Of a stretch of DNA of 46,117 nucleotides, positions 15,804-23,341 are shown piece after piece. A model generated the notes under the pieces. That model ran no database searches. It was given only the letters and a program-made list of their open reading frames with translations, and was not told where the DNA came from. Origin of the DNA: Candidatus Tayloriibacteriota bacterium (GTDB taxonomy: Bacteria; Patescibacteriota; Minisyncoccia; Phycocordibacterales; PALSA-1337); assembly GCA_003151615.1 (NCBI GenBank), contig PLXZ01000004.1, positions 1-46,117 of the forward strand, given 5' to 3'. The position numbers and the translations under genes are program-made. How positions within the stretch are numbered: the first letter of the stretch is position 1; each line of letters begins with the position of its first letter.

Positions 15804-16211
15804 ATGAATCCAGAAAGCACCAAAGCAAAACTGACCATTTTCGTAGTCGATGACGACAAATTCCTTCTCGACATGTACGCCCTGAAGTTCTCGAAAAGCG
15901 GCTACGTGGTCGAAGCGGCCGACAACGGGGAAGACGCGCTGAAGAAATTCCGCGGCGGATTCGCTCCCGACATTCTCCTTCTCGACGACATCATGCCGGG
16001 TTTGACCGGACTGGAAACGCTCGAGGCCGTCCGCAAGGAAAATCTCATCCCCAACGCGACCGTCATCATGCTCACCAATCAGAATGCACCGGAAGACATC
16101 GCCCGGGCGAAAAGATGCAATGTCGACGGATATATCGTGAAGGCCATGGCCATCCCGTCCGAAGTCCTGAGCGAAGTCGAGAGGATCAACACGGCCAAGC
16201 AAAAAAAATAA
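15804..16211 (+). CDS. CheY-like single-domain response regulator
   Basis: A 135-residue receiver domain without an output domain. The acidic pocket is 'VVDDDK', the phosphoacceptor Asp is in 'ILLLDDIMPGLTG', the Thr/Ser switch is 'VIMLTNQ', and the conserved Lys is in 'GYIVKAMAIP'. All phosphorylation residues are present. It sits between pilB and pilT, like the CheY-type regulators that control twitching in other bacteria. No histidine kinase is visible in the window. It probably tunes extension versus retraction, which is inference. Confidence 0.92.
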   Translation: MNPESTKAKLTIFVVDDDKFLLDMYALKFSKSGYVVEAADNGEDALKKFRGGFAPDILLLDDIMPGLTGLETLEAVRKENLIPNATVIMLTNQNAPEDIARAKRCNVDGYIVKAMAIPSEVLSEVERINTAKQKK

Positions 16212-16215
16212 ATAT

Positions 16216-17274
16216 ATGGAACATAAAAAAGAATTGGAGGACATTGTCACGACGGTCATCAGGGAGGGAGCATCGGATCTCCATCTTACGGAAGGCCGCG
16301 TGCCGTTTATCCGTTCCGCCGGCGAACTTATTCCTCTTGTAAAAAAAGCCGCTCTGACAAACTCGGATTTGAAGGGTTTTCTCGATGAATTCCTGACTCC
16401 CGCGAACAAAATTCGCTTGGAAAAGGACAAGCAGGTTGACTTTTCATACAGCCTGACCGACGCGCGTTTCCGTGGCAACGCCTATTATCGCCAGGGACTC
16501 ATTGCCATTGCTTTGCGCCTCATTCCGAAAAAAATCATGAGCATTGCCGATCTCAACCTCCCGCCGATTTTGGAAACCTTCACCAGAAACCGCCAGGGAT
16601 TCTTTTTGGTGGTGGGGCCGATCGGCCAGGGCAAGACGACGACGCTCGCCGCCCTCATTGAAACAATAAATCAGACCCGTTCCGAGCACATTTTGACGAT
16701 TGAAGATCCGATTGAATATTTGTATGAATCGAAAAAATCCATCATCGACCAGCGCGAGGTTCTGATCGACACGCCTGATTTCAAGGACGCTCTCGTCGGC
16801 GCCTTGCGCGAGGATATTAACGTGATTCTCGTCGGGGAAATGCGCGACGCGGAGACGATGGCGACAGCCGTGACCGCCGCGGAAACGGGACATCTTGTTT
16901 TTTCGACGCTCCACACGAACAATGCCGCACAGACCATCAACCGCATCATCGACTCGTTTCCTCAGGGCCAGCAGGACCAAATTCGCGTTCAGTTGGCTAG
17001 CTCGCTCACCGGCATTTTCTCGCAACGCCTCATTCCGCGCGTTTCAGGAGGCCTCATTCCCGCCTACGAGCTTTTGATCAATAACGCCGCAGTATCCAAC
17101 CTCATCCGCGAAAAGCGCATTCACGAAGTCGGCACGGTCATCGAAACTTCCTCGACCGAAGGCATGATTGACATGAACCGATCTCTCGCCGACCTCGTCC
17201 GCCGCGGACAAATAACCGTGGAAAACGCCTATCTTCATTCCGTAAATCCGAAAAACCTCGAGAGGCTGATATAA
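16216..17274 (+). CDS. pilT: Type IV pilus retraction ATPase PilT
   Basis: PilT depolymerises pili, driving twitching and DNA uptake. The 352-residue protein has 'ASDLHLTEG' near 17, a Walker A variant 'GPIGQGKTTT' near 135, 'ILTIEDPIEYLY' near 160, 'INVILVGEMRDAETM' near 195, the His box 'GHLVFSTLHTNNAAQT' and the PilT-type 'AVSNLIREKRI' near 290. It starts four bases after the CheY-like stop. Confidence 0.96.
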   Translation: MEHKKELEDIVTTVIREGASDLHLTEGRVPFIRSAGELIPLVKKAALTNSDLKGFLDEFLTPANKIRLEKDKQVDFSYSLTDARFRGNAYYRQGLIAIALRLIPKKIMSIADLNLPPILETFTRNRQGFFLVVGPIGQGKTTTLAALIETINQTRSEHILTIEDPIEYLYESKKSIIDQREVLIDTPDFKDALVGALREDINVILVGEMRDAETMATAVTAAETGHLVFSTLHTNNAAQTINRIIDSFPQGQQDQIRVQLASSLTGIFSQRLIPRVSGGLIPAYELLINNAAVSNLIREKRIHEVGTVIETSSTEGMIDMNRSLADLVRRGQITVENAYLHSVNPKNLERLI

Positions 17275-17298
17275 TGGGGAAGTCACTTCAAAAAACAC

Positions 17299-18507
17299 AT
17301 GCTTTTTAATTACACAACCGTAGACGAAAAAGGCTCATCGACCAGCGGCTCCATTGACGCGGTCAATGCCGATATCGCAATTGCGTCCCTCCAGCGCCGC
17401 GGACTGACCATCACCTCGATCCACAGCGCCGACGAGAAAAAATCCCTGCTGACGATGAACATTAGCTTCTTCGACCGCGTATCAAACAAAGACGTGGTGA
17501 TTCTCTCGCGCCAGCTGTCCACGCTGTTTCAGGCGCAGGTCTCGGCGCTTCGCATTTTCCGCCTTCTCGGTTCCGAATCGGAAAACAAGATTCTCGGCGC
17601 GAAACTCACCACCATCGCCGACGATCTTCAGAGCGGCTCGTCCATATCGCAGGCCATTTCAAAACACCCGAAGGTCTTCTCCGAATTTTACGTTAATATG
17701 GTGAAGGCCGGAGAAGAGACGGGAAAATTGGACGAGACGTTTGCCTTCCTCGCCGATTATCTCGACCGAACCTACGAATTGGTGTCGAAGGCCAAGAGCG
17801 CCCTCATCTATCCGGCGTTCGTTATCGTGACGTTCGTGTCGGTCATGCTCCTCATGTTCACGGTCGTCATCCCGAAAATCGCCGCAACTCTGACGGATTC
17901 CGGCCAGGCCATTCCGGTGTACACGCAGGCGGTTTTGGATATCAGCCAGTTTCTCATCAATGACGGATTCTTTCTTTTGGCTGCGGTGGTCATTGCCGGC
18001 TATTTTTTCTGGCGTTACGTCCGAACGCCGACCGGCAGGCTCGCGTTCGACACCTTCAAACTGAAGATACCGTACATCGGCACATTGTATCGGAAACTGT
18101 ATTTGTCGCGCCTATCGGACAACATGAATACCATGCTCGTGTCCGGCATTCCAATGATACGCGCGCTGGAGCTGACGTCCTCGGTTATCAGCAATATGGT
18201 GTACCGAAACATCATTTCCGAAGCCGTTGAGTCGGTGAAGGGCGGCAAACCCGTTTCCGAAGCTCTCGGCAATAACCGCGAAATTCCCGGAATCATGATT
18301 CAGATGATAAAAGTGGGCGAAGAATCAGGGGAATTGGGCAATATTCTGAAAACACTGGCTAAATTCTATTCCCGCGAAGTTTTGACGGCCGTGGATAACC
18401 TGGTTGATTTGATTGAACCGGCCATGATCGTTCTTTTGGGCATTGGCGTGGGCATATTGCTCGCATCGGTTCTCATCCCTATTTACAACGTCGCCGCGGC
18501 CCAGTAG
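17299..18507 (+). CDS. pilC: Type IV pilus inner-membrane platform protein PilC
   Basis: PilC/GspF is the membrane platform on which PilB and PilT act. The 402-residue protein has two T2SSF domains with 'LSRQLSTLFQAQVSALRIF' near 70 and 'LSRLSDNMNTMLVSGIPMI' near 270, each followed by 'VKAGEETGKLDETF' or 'IKVGEESGELGNIL', and three membrane helices near 170, 215 and 370. It ends the ATPase/platform part of the cluster. Confidence 0.96.
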   Translation: MLFNYTTVDEKGSSTSGSIDAVNADIAIASLQRRGLTITSIHSADEKKSLLTMNISFFDRVSNKDVVILSRQLSTLFQAQVSALRIFRLLGSESENKILGAKLTTIADDLQSGSSISQAISKHPKVFSEFYVNMVKAGEETGKLDETFAFLADYLDRTYELVSKAKSALIYPAFVIVTFVSVMLLMFTVVIPKIAATLTDSGQAIPVYTQAVLDISQFLINDGFFLLAAVVIAGYFFWRYVRTPTGRLAFDTFKLKIPYIGTLYRKLYLSRLSDNMNTMLVSGIPMIRALELTSSVISNMVYRNIISEAVESVKGGKPVSEALGNNREIPGIMIQMIKVGEESGELGNILKTLAKFYSREVLTAVDNLVDLIEPAMIVLLGIGVGILLASVLIPIYNVAAAQ

Positions 18508-18535
18508 AGCCATAAAACTTATCCACATAAGCGTC

Positions 18536-18566
18536 TTGCACCTTTATTGGCCGTTCTTGCTATAAT
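18536..18566 (+). promoter_or_regulatory. Promoter of the major pilin gene
   Basis: TTGCAC at 18536-18541, a 19-bp spacer, and an extended -10 TGC-TATAAT at 18561-18566. Predicted start is near 18573, giving an A/T-rich leader of about 44 nt without Shine-Dalgarno motif. The leader begins with a five-codon ORF (ATG at 18574, MRLGL) placed at the predicted transcript start. Confidence 0.65.
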
Positions 18567-18616
18567 TACCCGTATGAGATTAGGTTTATAGATTATTTAT
18601 TAATTTTATTTAAAGT

Positions 18617-19138
18617 ATGAAATTCAACATGTTCAGAAAAAACACATTGCGCGACACGAAAGTGGCCGGTTTCAAGGGCGGCTTCACCCTCATCGAACTT
18701 CTCGTCGTCATCGCAATTATCGGTATTTTGTCTTCAATCGTTTTGGCCAGCTTGAGTACGGCGCGATCGAAGGCCAACGACTCGAAGGTTCAAGAACAAC
18801 TTTCCGGTTTGAGAAGCGCGGGTGAGATTTACAATTCTACTAATGGAGGGTACGCGACTGATTCTTCAACACATACAGGAACTACCGTTGCTGCGTGTGA
18901 AGGTCTATCGACTACACTTTTCTCTGATCCAACTTCGGGTGCCCTTGGTATCTTGAATGGTATTGCAAGCACGACGGGTATCGGTACGGTTAGCTGTGTA
19001 GCAAGCAGCACAGCTTGGGCTTTCGAAGCAGTTCTTCCTTCCAACCCTAGCACGAACCCATCATGGTGTGTTGATAGCACAGGCAAGTCTGAGGGACAAC
19101 CTACTGTTACTGTGACAGCAAGTCAGCTTTGTCATTAA
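18617..19138 (+). CDS. pilA: Type IV prepilin (major pilin candidate)
   Basis: A 173-residue prepilin with a basic leader and cleavage site KGG|FTLIELLVV, Glu at mature position 5, then the hydrophobic N-terminal helix. The head is Ser/Thr/Gly-rich, with Cys in 'AACEG', 'VSCVAS', 'SWCVD' and 'QLCH', enough for two disulfides. Strong promoter, A/T-rich leader and terminator suggest a highly expressed single-gene transcript just downstream of pilC. Its first part is about 90% identical at DNA level to the inverted pilin gene at 20373-20828. Confidence 0.95.
   Translation: MKFNMFRKNTLRDTKVAGFKGGFTLIELLVVIAIIGILSSIVLASLSTARSKANDSKVQEQLSGLRSAGEIYNSTNGGYATDSSTHTGTTVAACEGLSTTLFSDPTSGALGILNGIASTTGIGTVSCVASSTAWAFEAVLPSNPSTNPSWCVDSTGKSEGQPTVTVTASQLCH
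18637..18773 (+). repeat. Pilin N-terminal repeat, copy 1
   Basis: From AAAAAACACATTGCGCGACA through the helix-coding part to GCGATCGAAGG this stretch matches the inverted copy at 20714-20838. Differences are scattered bases and one 12-nt indel (the codons for the extra KGGF). Confidence 0.9.
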
Positions 19139-19163
19139 TTCCCAAATTAGTTTATTTTTTGAA

Positions 19164-19193
19164 TAAAAATCCCGGCATATGCCGTGATTTTTG
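19164..19193. terminator. Intrinsic terminator after the pilin gene
   Basis: AAAAATCCCGGCA-TA-TGCCGTGATTTTT is a nearly symmetrical hairpin with a T run on the plus strand and an A run on the left, so it could work in both directions. Confidence 0.85.
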
Positions 19194-19275
19194 TATGTGT
19201 GAGTTATCCCCAACTTTATCAAAATTTTATTCTTTCTTGAGCGTTTCTTCATTGTTGTATTGCTAAGCTGGTTAT

Positions 19276-19680
19276 GTGAAAACGGCAAAGAAAAATTATA
19301 AACAGTGGCACGTAGTCAAAGTAAAGGTAAACGACGCTGAACATGCACATGTTTACTTCAAAGAACGTGAAATTTGGTGGTGCTATTGCGGAGCAAATAT
19401 TGGTATGGAAGAGGATGGAAAAGGCGATCAGTTTAAGAGGCCGTTTCTCATCTTCAAAAAATTTAATAAACGACTCTGCTGGGCAATCCCGCTTTCGACC
19501 CAAGTCGCAAGAGGATCTTTTTTCTTTTATCTGTTGGCCGAGTCAAATATAATCCGTATGGCTATAATGCCCCAAATGCGCATGATTGATTCGAAACGAC
19601 TGATAAAAAAGACAGACATCATTTCTATGACGGAATACGGATTTATAAAAGAAAAAATCACCAAAGAATTTCTCCGGTGA
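19276..19680 (+). CDS. MazF/PemK-family endoribonuclease toxin
   Basis: MazF/PemK toxins cut mRNA. The 134-residue protein has an N-terminal extension of about 25 residues, then 'YFKEREIWWCYCGANIG', 'MEEDGKGDQFKRPFLIFKKF', 'WAIPLSTQ' and 'IMPQMRMIDSKRLIKK', the order of conserved blocks in the family, including the Arg-Pro and Ser/Thr catalytic-pocket region. The start is the GTG at 19276. No MazE-like antitoxin gene is seen on either side; the next gene is a HicB antitoxin. It is an orphan toxin or is controlled by an unlinked or unrecognised antitoxin. Confidence 0.85.
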   Translation: MKTAKKNYKQWHVVKVKVNDAEHAHVYFKEREIWWCYCGANIGMEEDGKGDQFKRPFLIFKKFNKRLCWAIPLSTQVARGSFFFYLLAESNIIRMAIMPQMRMIDSKRLIKKTDIISMTEYGFIKEKITKEFLR

Positions 19681-19794
19681 CTTTTTCTAATATCTGAAAC
19701 AATTTTCATTGTTCCGAGCCTTGCGGCCAATATATACATACTAGCAAAAACAAAAATATAGTCAAGTAATTTTTAGAAAATAAAATGAACATAG

Positions 19795-19823
19795 TTGACC
19801 GACAAAAATTTGTGACATATCAT
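19795..19823 (+). promoter_or_regulatory. Promoter TTGACC-17-TATCAT, leaderless hicB
   Basis: TTGACC (19795-19800), a 17-bp spacer and TATCAT (19818-19823), with ATG starting seven bases after the -10. This fixes the hicB start at 19830 rather than the ORF-track start at 19785. Confidence 0.75.
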
Positions 19824-19829
19824 GAGGGT

Positions 19830-20072
19830 ATGAAATCGTATACGTATCGCATAATCATTAAAAAAGACGAGAAATCTTTTCACGCGTACGTTCCGGCGCT
19901 TCCCGGATGCCATAGTTTTGGCAAAACCGTGTCGGACGCGCGCAGACACATCCGTGACGCCATAAAGACGTATATTTTGAGTCTTATCGATGACAAGCAG
20001 AAAATTCCGCACGACGAAAATATGGAATCCGTTGAGACTATTTCTATTTCGCTGAAGCCGTCATATACCTAA
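19830..20072 (+). CDS. hicB: HicB-family antitoxin (pair 1)
   Basis: An 80-residue partial RNase-H-fold antitoxin: 'YTYRIIIKKDEKSFHAYVPALPGCHSFG' (seen in pieces) followed by 'TVSDARRHIRDAIKTYI', the standard HicB core. There is no recognisable DNA-binding domain at the C-terminus. Its stop overlaps the start of the hicA-like frame. It neutralises the HicA toxin encoded downstream. Confidence 0.88.
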   Translation: MKSYTYRIIIKKDEKSFHAYVPALPGCHSFGKTVSDARRHIRDAIKTYILSLIDDKQKIPHDENMESVETISISLKPSYT

Positions 20073-20292
20073 ATTAAAAAGCGTCAAACCGCGCGAACTT
20101 GTTCGCATGCTTCTAAAACTTGGCTGTATCGAGAACAGACGACACAGTGGCAGTCACTTGATTATGAAGCATTCAGATGGTCGCCGAACAACTGTACCCA
20201 TTCATTCGGGACGAGACATTCCAAGAGGGACTTTGTTGGCGATTTTGCGAGATATTCGAGTTTCAAAAGATGATTTTTTGGCGAATTTATAG
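20065..20292 (+). CDS. hicA: HicA-family mRNA interferase toxin (pair 1), apparent ATA start
   Basis: HicA is a small dsRBD-fold RNase. The core 'LLKLGCIENRRHSGSHLIMKH' (in pieces), with the catalytic His in 'GSHLIM', and 'TVPIHSGRDIPRGTLLAILRD' are clear. The ORF track starts at 20107, which removes the first helix. The conserved HicA N-terminus (M-P-K-L-x-x-V-x-x-R-E-L-V) aligns with 'PKLKSVKPRELVRML', preceded by ATA at 20065 overlapping the hicB stop. The start is either a non-standard ATA, a mutated ATG, or the internal ATG with loss of function. Confidence 0.8.
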   Translation: MPKLKSVKPRELVRMLLKLGCIENRRHSGSHLIMKHSDGRRTTVPIHSGRDIPRGTLLAILRDIRVSKDDFLANL

Positions 20293-20310
20293 GCACAAGA
20301 GACGGAGAAT

Positions 20311-20353
20311 ACACAGACAAAAAAACCGGCATGTGCCGGTTTTTTGTCTGTGT
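20311..20353. terminator. Strong bidirectional terminator
   Basis: A nearly perfect palindrome built on AAAAACCGGCA-TG-TGCCGGTTTTT with further flanking CACAGAC/GTCTGTG pairing. It separates the convergent hicA and pilin-2 genes. Confidence 0.92.
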
Positions 20354-20372
20354 AGACTTTACAAAATTCTGA

Positions 20373-20828
20373 CTAAGGACAAATTGTTGCATTCGCTGCG
20401 AGAGCAGAGGGCTCTGACTTTGAAGAACCATTATTATCAACACACCAGTATGTACCCGATGTGCTTAATGGAGCCGCTGCAGTCCATGTATTTGCTGCGT
20501 CATTACAAGACACTACTGATCCTGATGATACTACATCATGCCCCACACTCGTAGCTCCAGAAGAAGACGCCACACCTAATAGAATTCCAGCGAGTCCTCC
20601 TGCTCCCGCGCTACCCTGACAAAGGCCTGCATAACTATTCGAGCTTGATGCGGCATAGATTTCACCCTGTGCTCGTGCGCCAGATAGACCTTCTTCCGTA
20701 GCCGCATCCTTGCCCTTCGATCGCGCCGTGCTCAAGCTCGCCAATACGATTGACGACAAAATACCGATGATTGCGATGACGACGAGAAGTTCGATAAGGG
20801 TGAAACCGGCCGCTTTCGTGTCGCGCAA
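20373..20828 (-). CDS. Second type IV prepilin, inverted copy
   Basis: A 151-residue prepilin with cleavage site AAG|FTLIELLVV and Glu5. The head domain differs from the first pilin but keeps paired Cys ('LCQGS', 'VSCND', 'YWCVD', 'TICP') and a small-residue-rich surface. The annotated start is a TTG. The first pilin has in-frame ATGs upstream of this point, but here the upstream leader has diverged and no in-frame ATG is present. A TATAAC box lies about 30 bases before the TTG on the minus strand. It may be a minor pilin, an alternative major pilin or a silent donor cassette. Confidence 0.85.
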   Translation of the reverse strand: MRDTKAAGFTLIELLVVIAIIGILSSIVLASLSTARSKGKDAATEEGLSGARAQGEIYAASSSNSYAGLCQGSAGAGGLAGILLGVASSSGATSVGHDVVSSGSVVSCNDAANTWTAAAPLSTSGTYWCVDNNGSSKSEPSALAANATICP

Positions 20829-20838
20829 TGTGTTTTTT
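20714..20838 (-). repeat. Pilin N-terminal repeat, copy 2 (inverted)
   Basis: Reverse-complement match to 18637-18773, beginning at the same AAAAAACACATTGCGCGACA. The two copies face each other around mazF and hicBA, about 2 kb apart. Confidence 0.9.
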
Positions 20839-20924
20839 AGGACGTGATTTGCGGTGTTATAAAAAATGGAAATACTTGTGTTTTTTGTAATAAAAATGCT
20901 ACTATTACTGTAATAAAAGGCGCC

Positions 20925-21284
20925 ATGTCAAAATCTGAAATTATCAAAAAATACGACAAAATTCTCCCGCAAAGAATAACAGTAAGAGTGGAAAAAAATC
21001 AAGACGAAAAAGGATACTGGGCAAAGATTTTGGAACTTCCTCATTGCTATACTCAAGCATCAACAATCAGCGAGTTGGCTGGTATGGTTACTGATGCAAT
21101 ACAAACTCATTTTGAAATCCCTCAATCTTACAGAAAAAATGTCGGGTATTATGTTCCCATATCTGAAAAACATTTTCAATTGGAAGAAATGTTCCGAAAA
21201 CTGGTTTCGATCGAACAAAAAGTTTCAGAAGGAAAAGAAGTTAGAGCCGTATTCCAAAGAGCTGGACAAGGAATGGCGTGTTAG
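20925..21284 (+). CDS. HicB-like antitoxin (pair 2)
   Basis: A 119-residue protein with a HicB-type core 'ITVRVEKNQDEKGYWAKILELPHCYTQ' (in pieces) and 'TISELAGMVTDAIQTHFEIP', then a longer C-terminal helix-rich part ('EEMFRKLVSIEQKVSEG'). The track start at 20844 adds 27 unlikely residues, and I prefer the ATG at 20925. Candidate -10 boxes are TACTAT (20900) and TGTAAT (20909). It starts divergently from the second pilin gene. Confidence 0.78.
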   Translation: MSKSEIIKKYDKILPQRITVRVEKNQDEKGYWAKILELPHCYTQASTISELAGMVTDAIQTHFEIPQSYRKNVGYYVPISEKHFQLEEMFRKLVSIEQKVSEGKEVRAVFQRAGQGMAC

Positions 21285-21305
21285 TTTAATTAATAAATCA
21301 GAAGT

Positions 21306-21566
21306 ATGGCAAGATATAGAGGAAAACCAAAGTTGGCATCTTGCTCTCCGAATGACGTCCTCCGCGCTCTTAAAAAGATAGGCGGATTCAACATTCTTGA
21401 GGGAAATAAACATATCAAAGTCGTCCATATAAAAACGGGCAAACCTTCGACGATTCCGAGGCACGAGAAAGTCAATAGACATCTTCTAAGAGATTTTGTC
21501 GATAATTATCTTATACGGGATTTGGGATATTCAGAAGAGACAGTATATGCGCACTTATGGTGTTAA
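21306..21566 (+). CDS. HicA-like toxin (pair 2)
   Basis: An 86-residue protein with a HicA/YcfA-like layout: 'NDVLRALKKIGGFNILEGNKHIKVVH' (in pieces), the candidate catalytic His in 'NKHIKVVH', a proline turn 'STIPRHEKVNRHLLRDFV', and an extra C-terminal helix. It is more divergent than the other two HicA proteins. It lies 21 bases after its putative antitoxin. Confidence 0.72.
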   Translation: MARYRGKPKLASCSPNDVLRALKKIGGFNILEGNKHIKVVHIKTGKPSTIPRHEKVNRHLLRDFVDNYLIRDLGYSEETVYAHLWC

Positions 21567-21610
21567 GCCTAAAAGATATCGTGATCTTACTTAATCTACA
21601 CAAGACGAAA

Positions 21611-21658
21611 CCCCGCCGATAATGGCGGGGAATCTCGGTTGCCCTAAATGGGCGGCTG
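21611..21658 (+). other. Two tandem stable hairpins upstream of gatB
   Basis: CCCCGCC-GATAAT-GGCGGGG (21611-21630) is followed after five bases by CGGTTGCCC-TAAAT-GGGCGGCTG (21636-21658, with wobbles). No T run follows, so intrinsic termination is not obvious. Because gatB seems to start transcription at its ATG, these hairpins belong to the hicA-2 3' region or to an independent RNA. Confidence 0.7.
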
Positions 21659-21728
21659 GAAGTGAATTAATAATAGCAGATCCAAAATAGCAGTCAAGAA
21701 AATTTGTGCATAAGTTTGCATAATTTGC

Positions 21729-21734
21729 TACAAT
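21729..21734 (+). promoter_or_regulatory. -10 box of gatB, leaderless
   Basis: TACAAT is six bases (CACCGC) before the gatB ATG. Confidence 0.6.
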
Positions 21735-21740
21735 CACCGC

Positions 21741-23219
21741 ATGAAAGAAACTGCGGTTGCACAGCCTGCTTCAAAATACATCCCGACCATCGGCTTGGAA
21801 ATTCACGCCGAACTGGCGACGAAGTCAAAGATGTTTTGCTCGTGCAAAAATGATCCGGACGAGGAGAAGCCGAATGTGAATATTTGCCCGGTCTGCATGG
21901 GGCACCCGGGAACTTTGCCGGTGCTCAACAGGGAAGCAATACGGCATGTATTGAAGATGGGGCATGCCGTCGGCGGAACGATTGCGGACTTCACCGAATG
22001 GGACCGCAAAAACTATTTCTATCCCGACATTCCGAAGGGTTATCAAATCAGCCAATACAAACATCCACTTGTTACCGGCGGTGCGGTCGCCGGCGTTTCG
22101 ACTACTCGAATTCATTTGGAAGAGGATACGGCGCAGTCTACACATGACATCAGTGAAAAAAGCCTTGTGAATTTCAATCGTGCCGGCGTGCCGCTCATGG
22201 AGCTTGTGACCGAGCCGGTCATTCACGATGCGTTGACTGCGGGAAATTTTGCGCGCGAATTGCAGTTATTATTACAGTATCTCGGCGCCGGCGAAGCCAA
22301 CATGGAAAAAGGCGAGATGCGCGTGGAAGCAAATATTTCAGTTGCATCGCCTGAAGATACCGCTGCCGGAAAATTCGGCACGAAAACCGAAGTAAAAAAT
22401 CTGAATTCGTTCCGTTCCGTCGAACGCGCAATCGCATATGAAATCGAGCGGCAGGTAAAGCTTATAGAGGCTGGCGAAAAAATTGTCCAGGAAACGCGTG
22501 GCTGGGACGAAGGGAAGCAAAAAACGTTTTCACAGCGTGCGAAGGAAAGCTCCCATGATTACCGCTATTTTCCCGACCCTGACATTCCAAAAATGAAGAT
22601 AAGCGAAGTTCCCGAATTTGCGCCTGCCGCGCTTCAAAAAGACATGCCCGAATTGCCAGCAGCCAAGCGCGCCCGGTACGCCGGGGATTTCGGCATGACG
22701 CCGAAGGAAGTCGCCATGTTTATCGATACGCCCGAACTTTCCGCATATTTTGAAGGCCTCGATTTTAATTCGTCTTCGGAAAAAAAATTGGTGCGTCTGG
22801 CAGTCAACTATCTTTTGACGGATTATGTCGGCCTTCTCAAAAAAGATTTCGGCGAGGCCGATTGGGTCAAAAAAATCGACCGCATCAAGTTGAATCATTT
22901 TGGCGCGCTCGTTCGTCTTGCCCAATCGGGCAAAATCAATTCCCGTGGTGCAAAGGACATCCTCGCGGAACTCTATAGAAATTTCGAAAATCCGGCTGAT
23001 CCCGAAAAAATTGCGGACGAAAAAGGGCTGATCCAAAAAGACATCGACCTGAAACCGATGGTGCAGAAAATTGTCGATGAAAATCCTGCGGTTGTCGCGG
23101 ATTATAAAGCCGGCAAGCAGGCGGCGCTCCAATTTTTCATCGGGCAGGGAATGAAGGTTTCGAAGGGGAGCGCCAATCCTGAGGCCTTAAAAGCCGCATT
23201 TATAGCCGTTTTGGGTTAG
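21741..23219 (+). CDS. gatB: Asp-tRNA(Asn)/Glu-tRNA(Gln) amidotransferase subunit B
   Basis: GatB binds misacylated tRNA and, with GatA and GatC, converts Glu-tRNA(Gln) or Asp-tRNA(Asn) to the amide form. The 492-residue protein shows 'TIGLEIHAELATKSKMFCSC', the zinc Cys pairs 'CSCK' and 'CPVCMG', 'YFYPDIPKGYQISQYKHP' and the C-terminal YqeY-like tail domain. GatA and GatC are not in this window. Confidence 0.98.
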   Translation: MKETAVAQPASKYIPTIGLEIHAELATKSKMFCSCKNDPDEEKPNVNICPVCMGHPGTLPVLNREAIRHVLKMGHAVGGTIADFTEWDRKNYFYPDIPKGYQISQYKHPLVTGGAVAGVSTTRIHLEEDTAQSTHDISEKSLVNFNRAGVPLMELVTEPVIHDALTAGNFARELQLLLQYLGAGEANMEKGEMRVEANISVASPEDTAAGKFGTKTEVKNLNSFRSVERAIAYEIERQVKLIEAGEKIVQETRGWDEGKQKTFSQRAKESSHDYRYFPDPDIPKMKISEVPEFAPAALQKDMPELPAAKRARYAGDFGMTPKEVAMFIDTPELSAYFEGLDFNSSSEKKLVRLAVNYLLTDYVGLLKKDFGEADWVKKIDRIKLNHFGALVRLAQSGKINSRGAKDILAELYRNFENPADPEKIADEKGLIQKDIDLKPMVQKIVDENPAVVADYKAGKQAALQFFIGQGMKVSKGSANPEALKAAFIAVLG

Positions 23220-23245
23220 TCTGGTGCGATTTTTTGGCTCAAAAC

Positions 23246-23274
23246 TTGACTTTTCGCCGCGAATCTGCTAGACT
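23246..23274 (+). promoter_or_regulatory. Promoter TTGACT-17-TAGACT
   Basis: TTGACT (23246-23251), a 17-bp spacer and an extended -10 TGC-TAGACT (23269-23274). The leader to the RRM gene is about 60 nt and contains GTAAG...CTTAC, which could form a hairpin near its 5' end. Confidence 0.8.
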
Positions 23275-23341
23275 ATTCAGTGAGTAAGTTTTCTCAGTCG
23301 CTTACGAATTAATTTTAAAAGACGGGAAGTAAATAGAAAAA

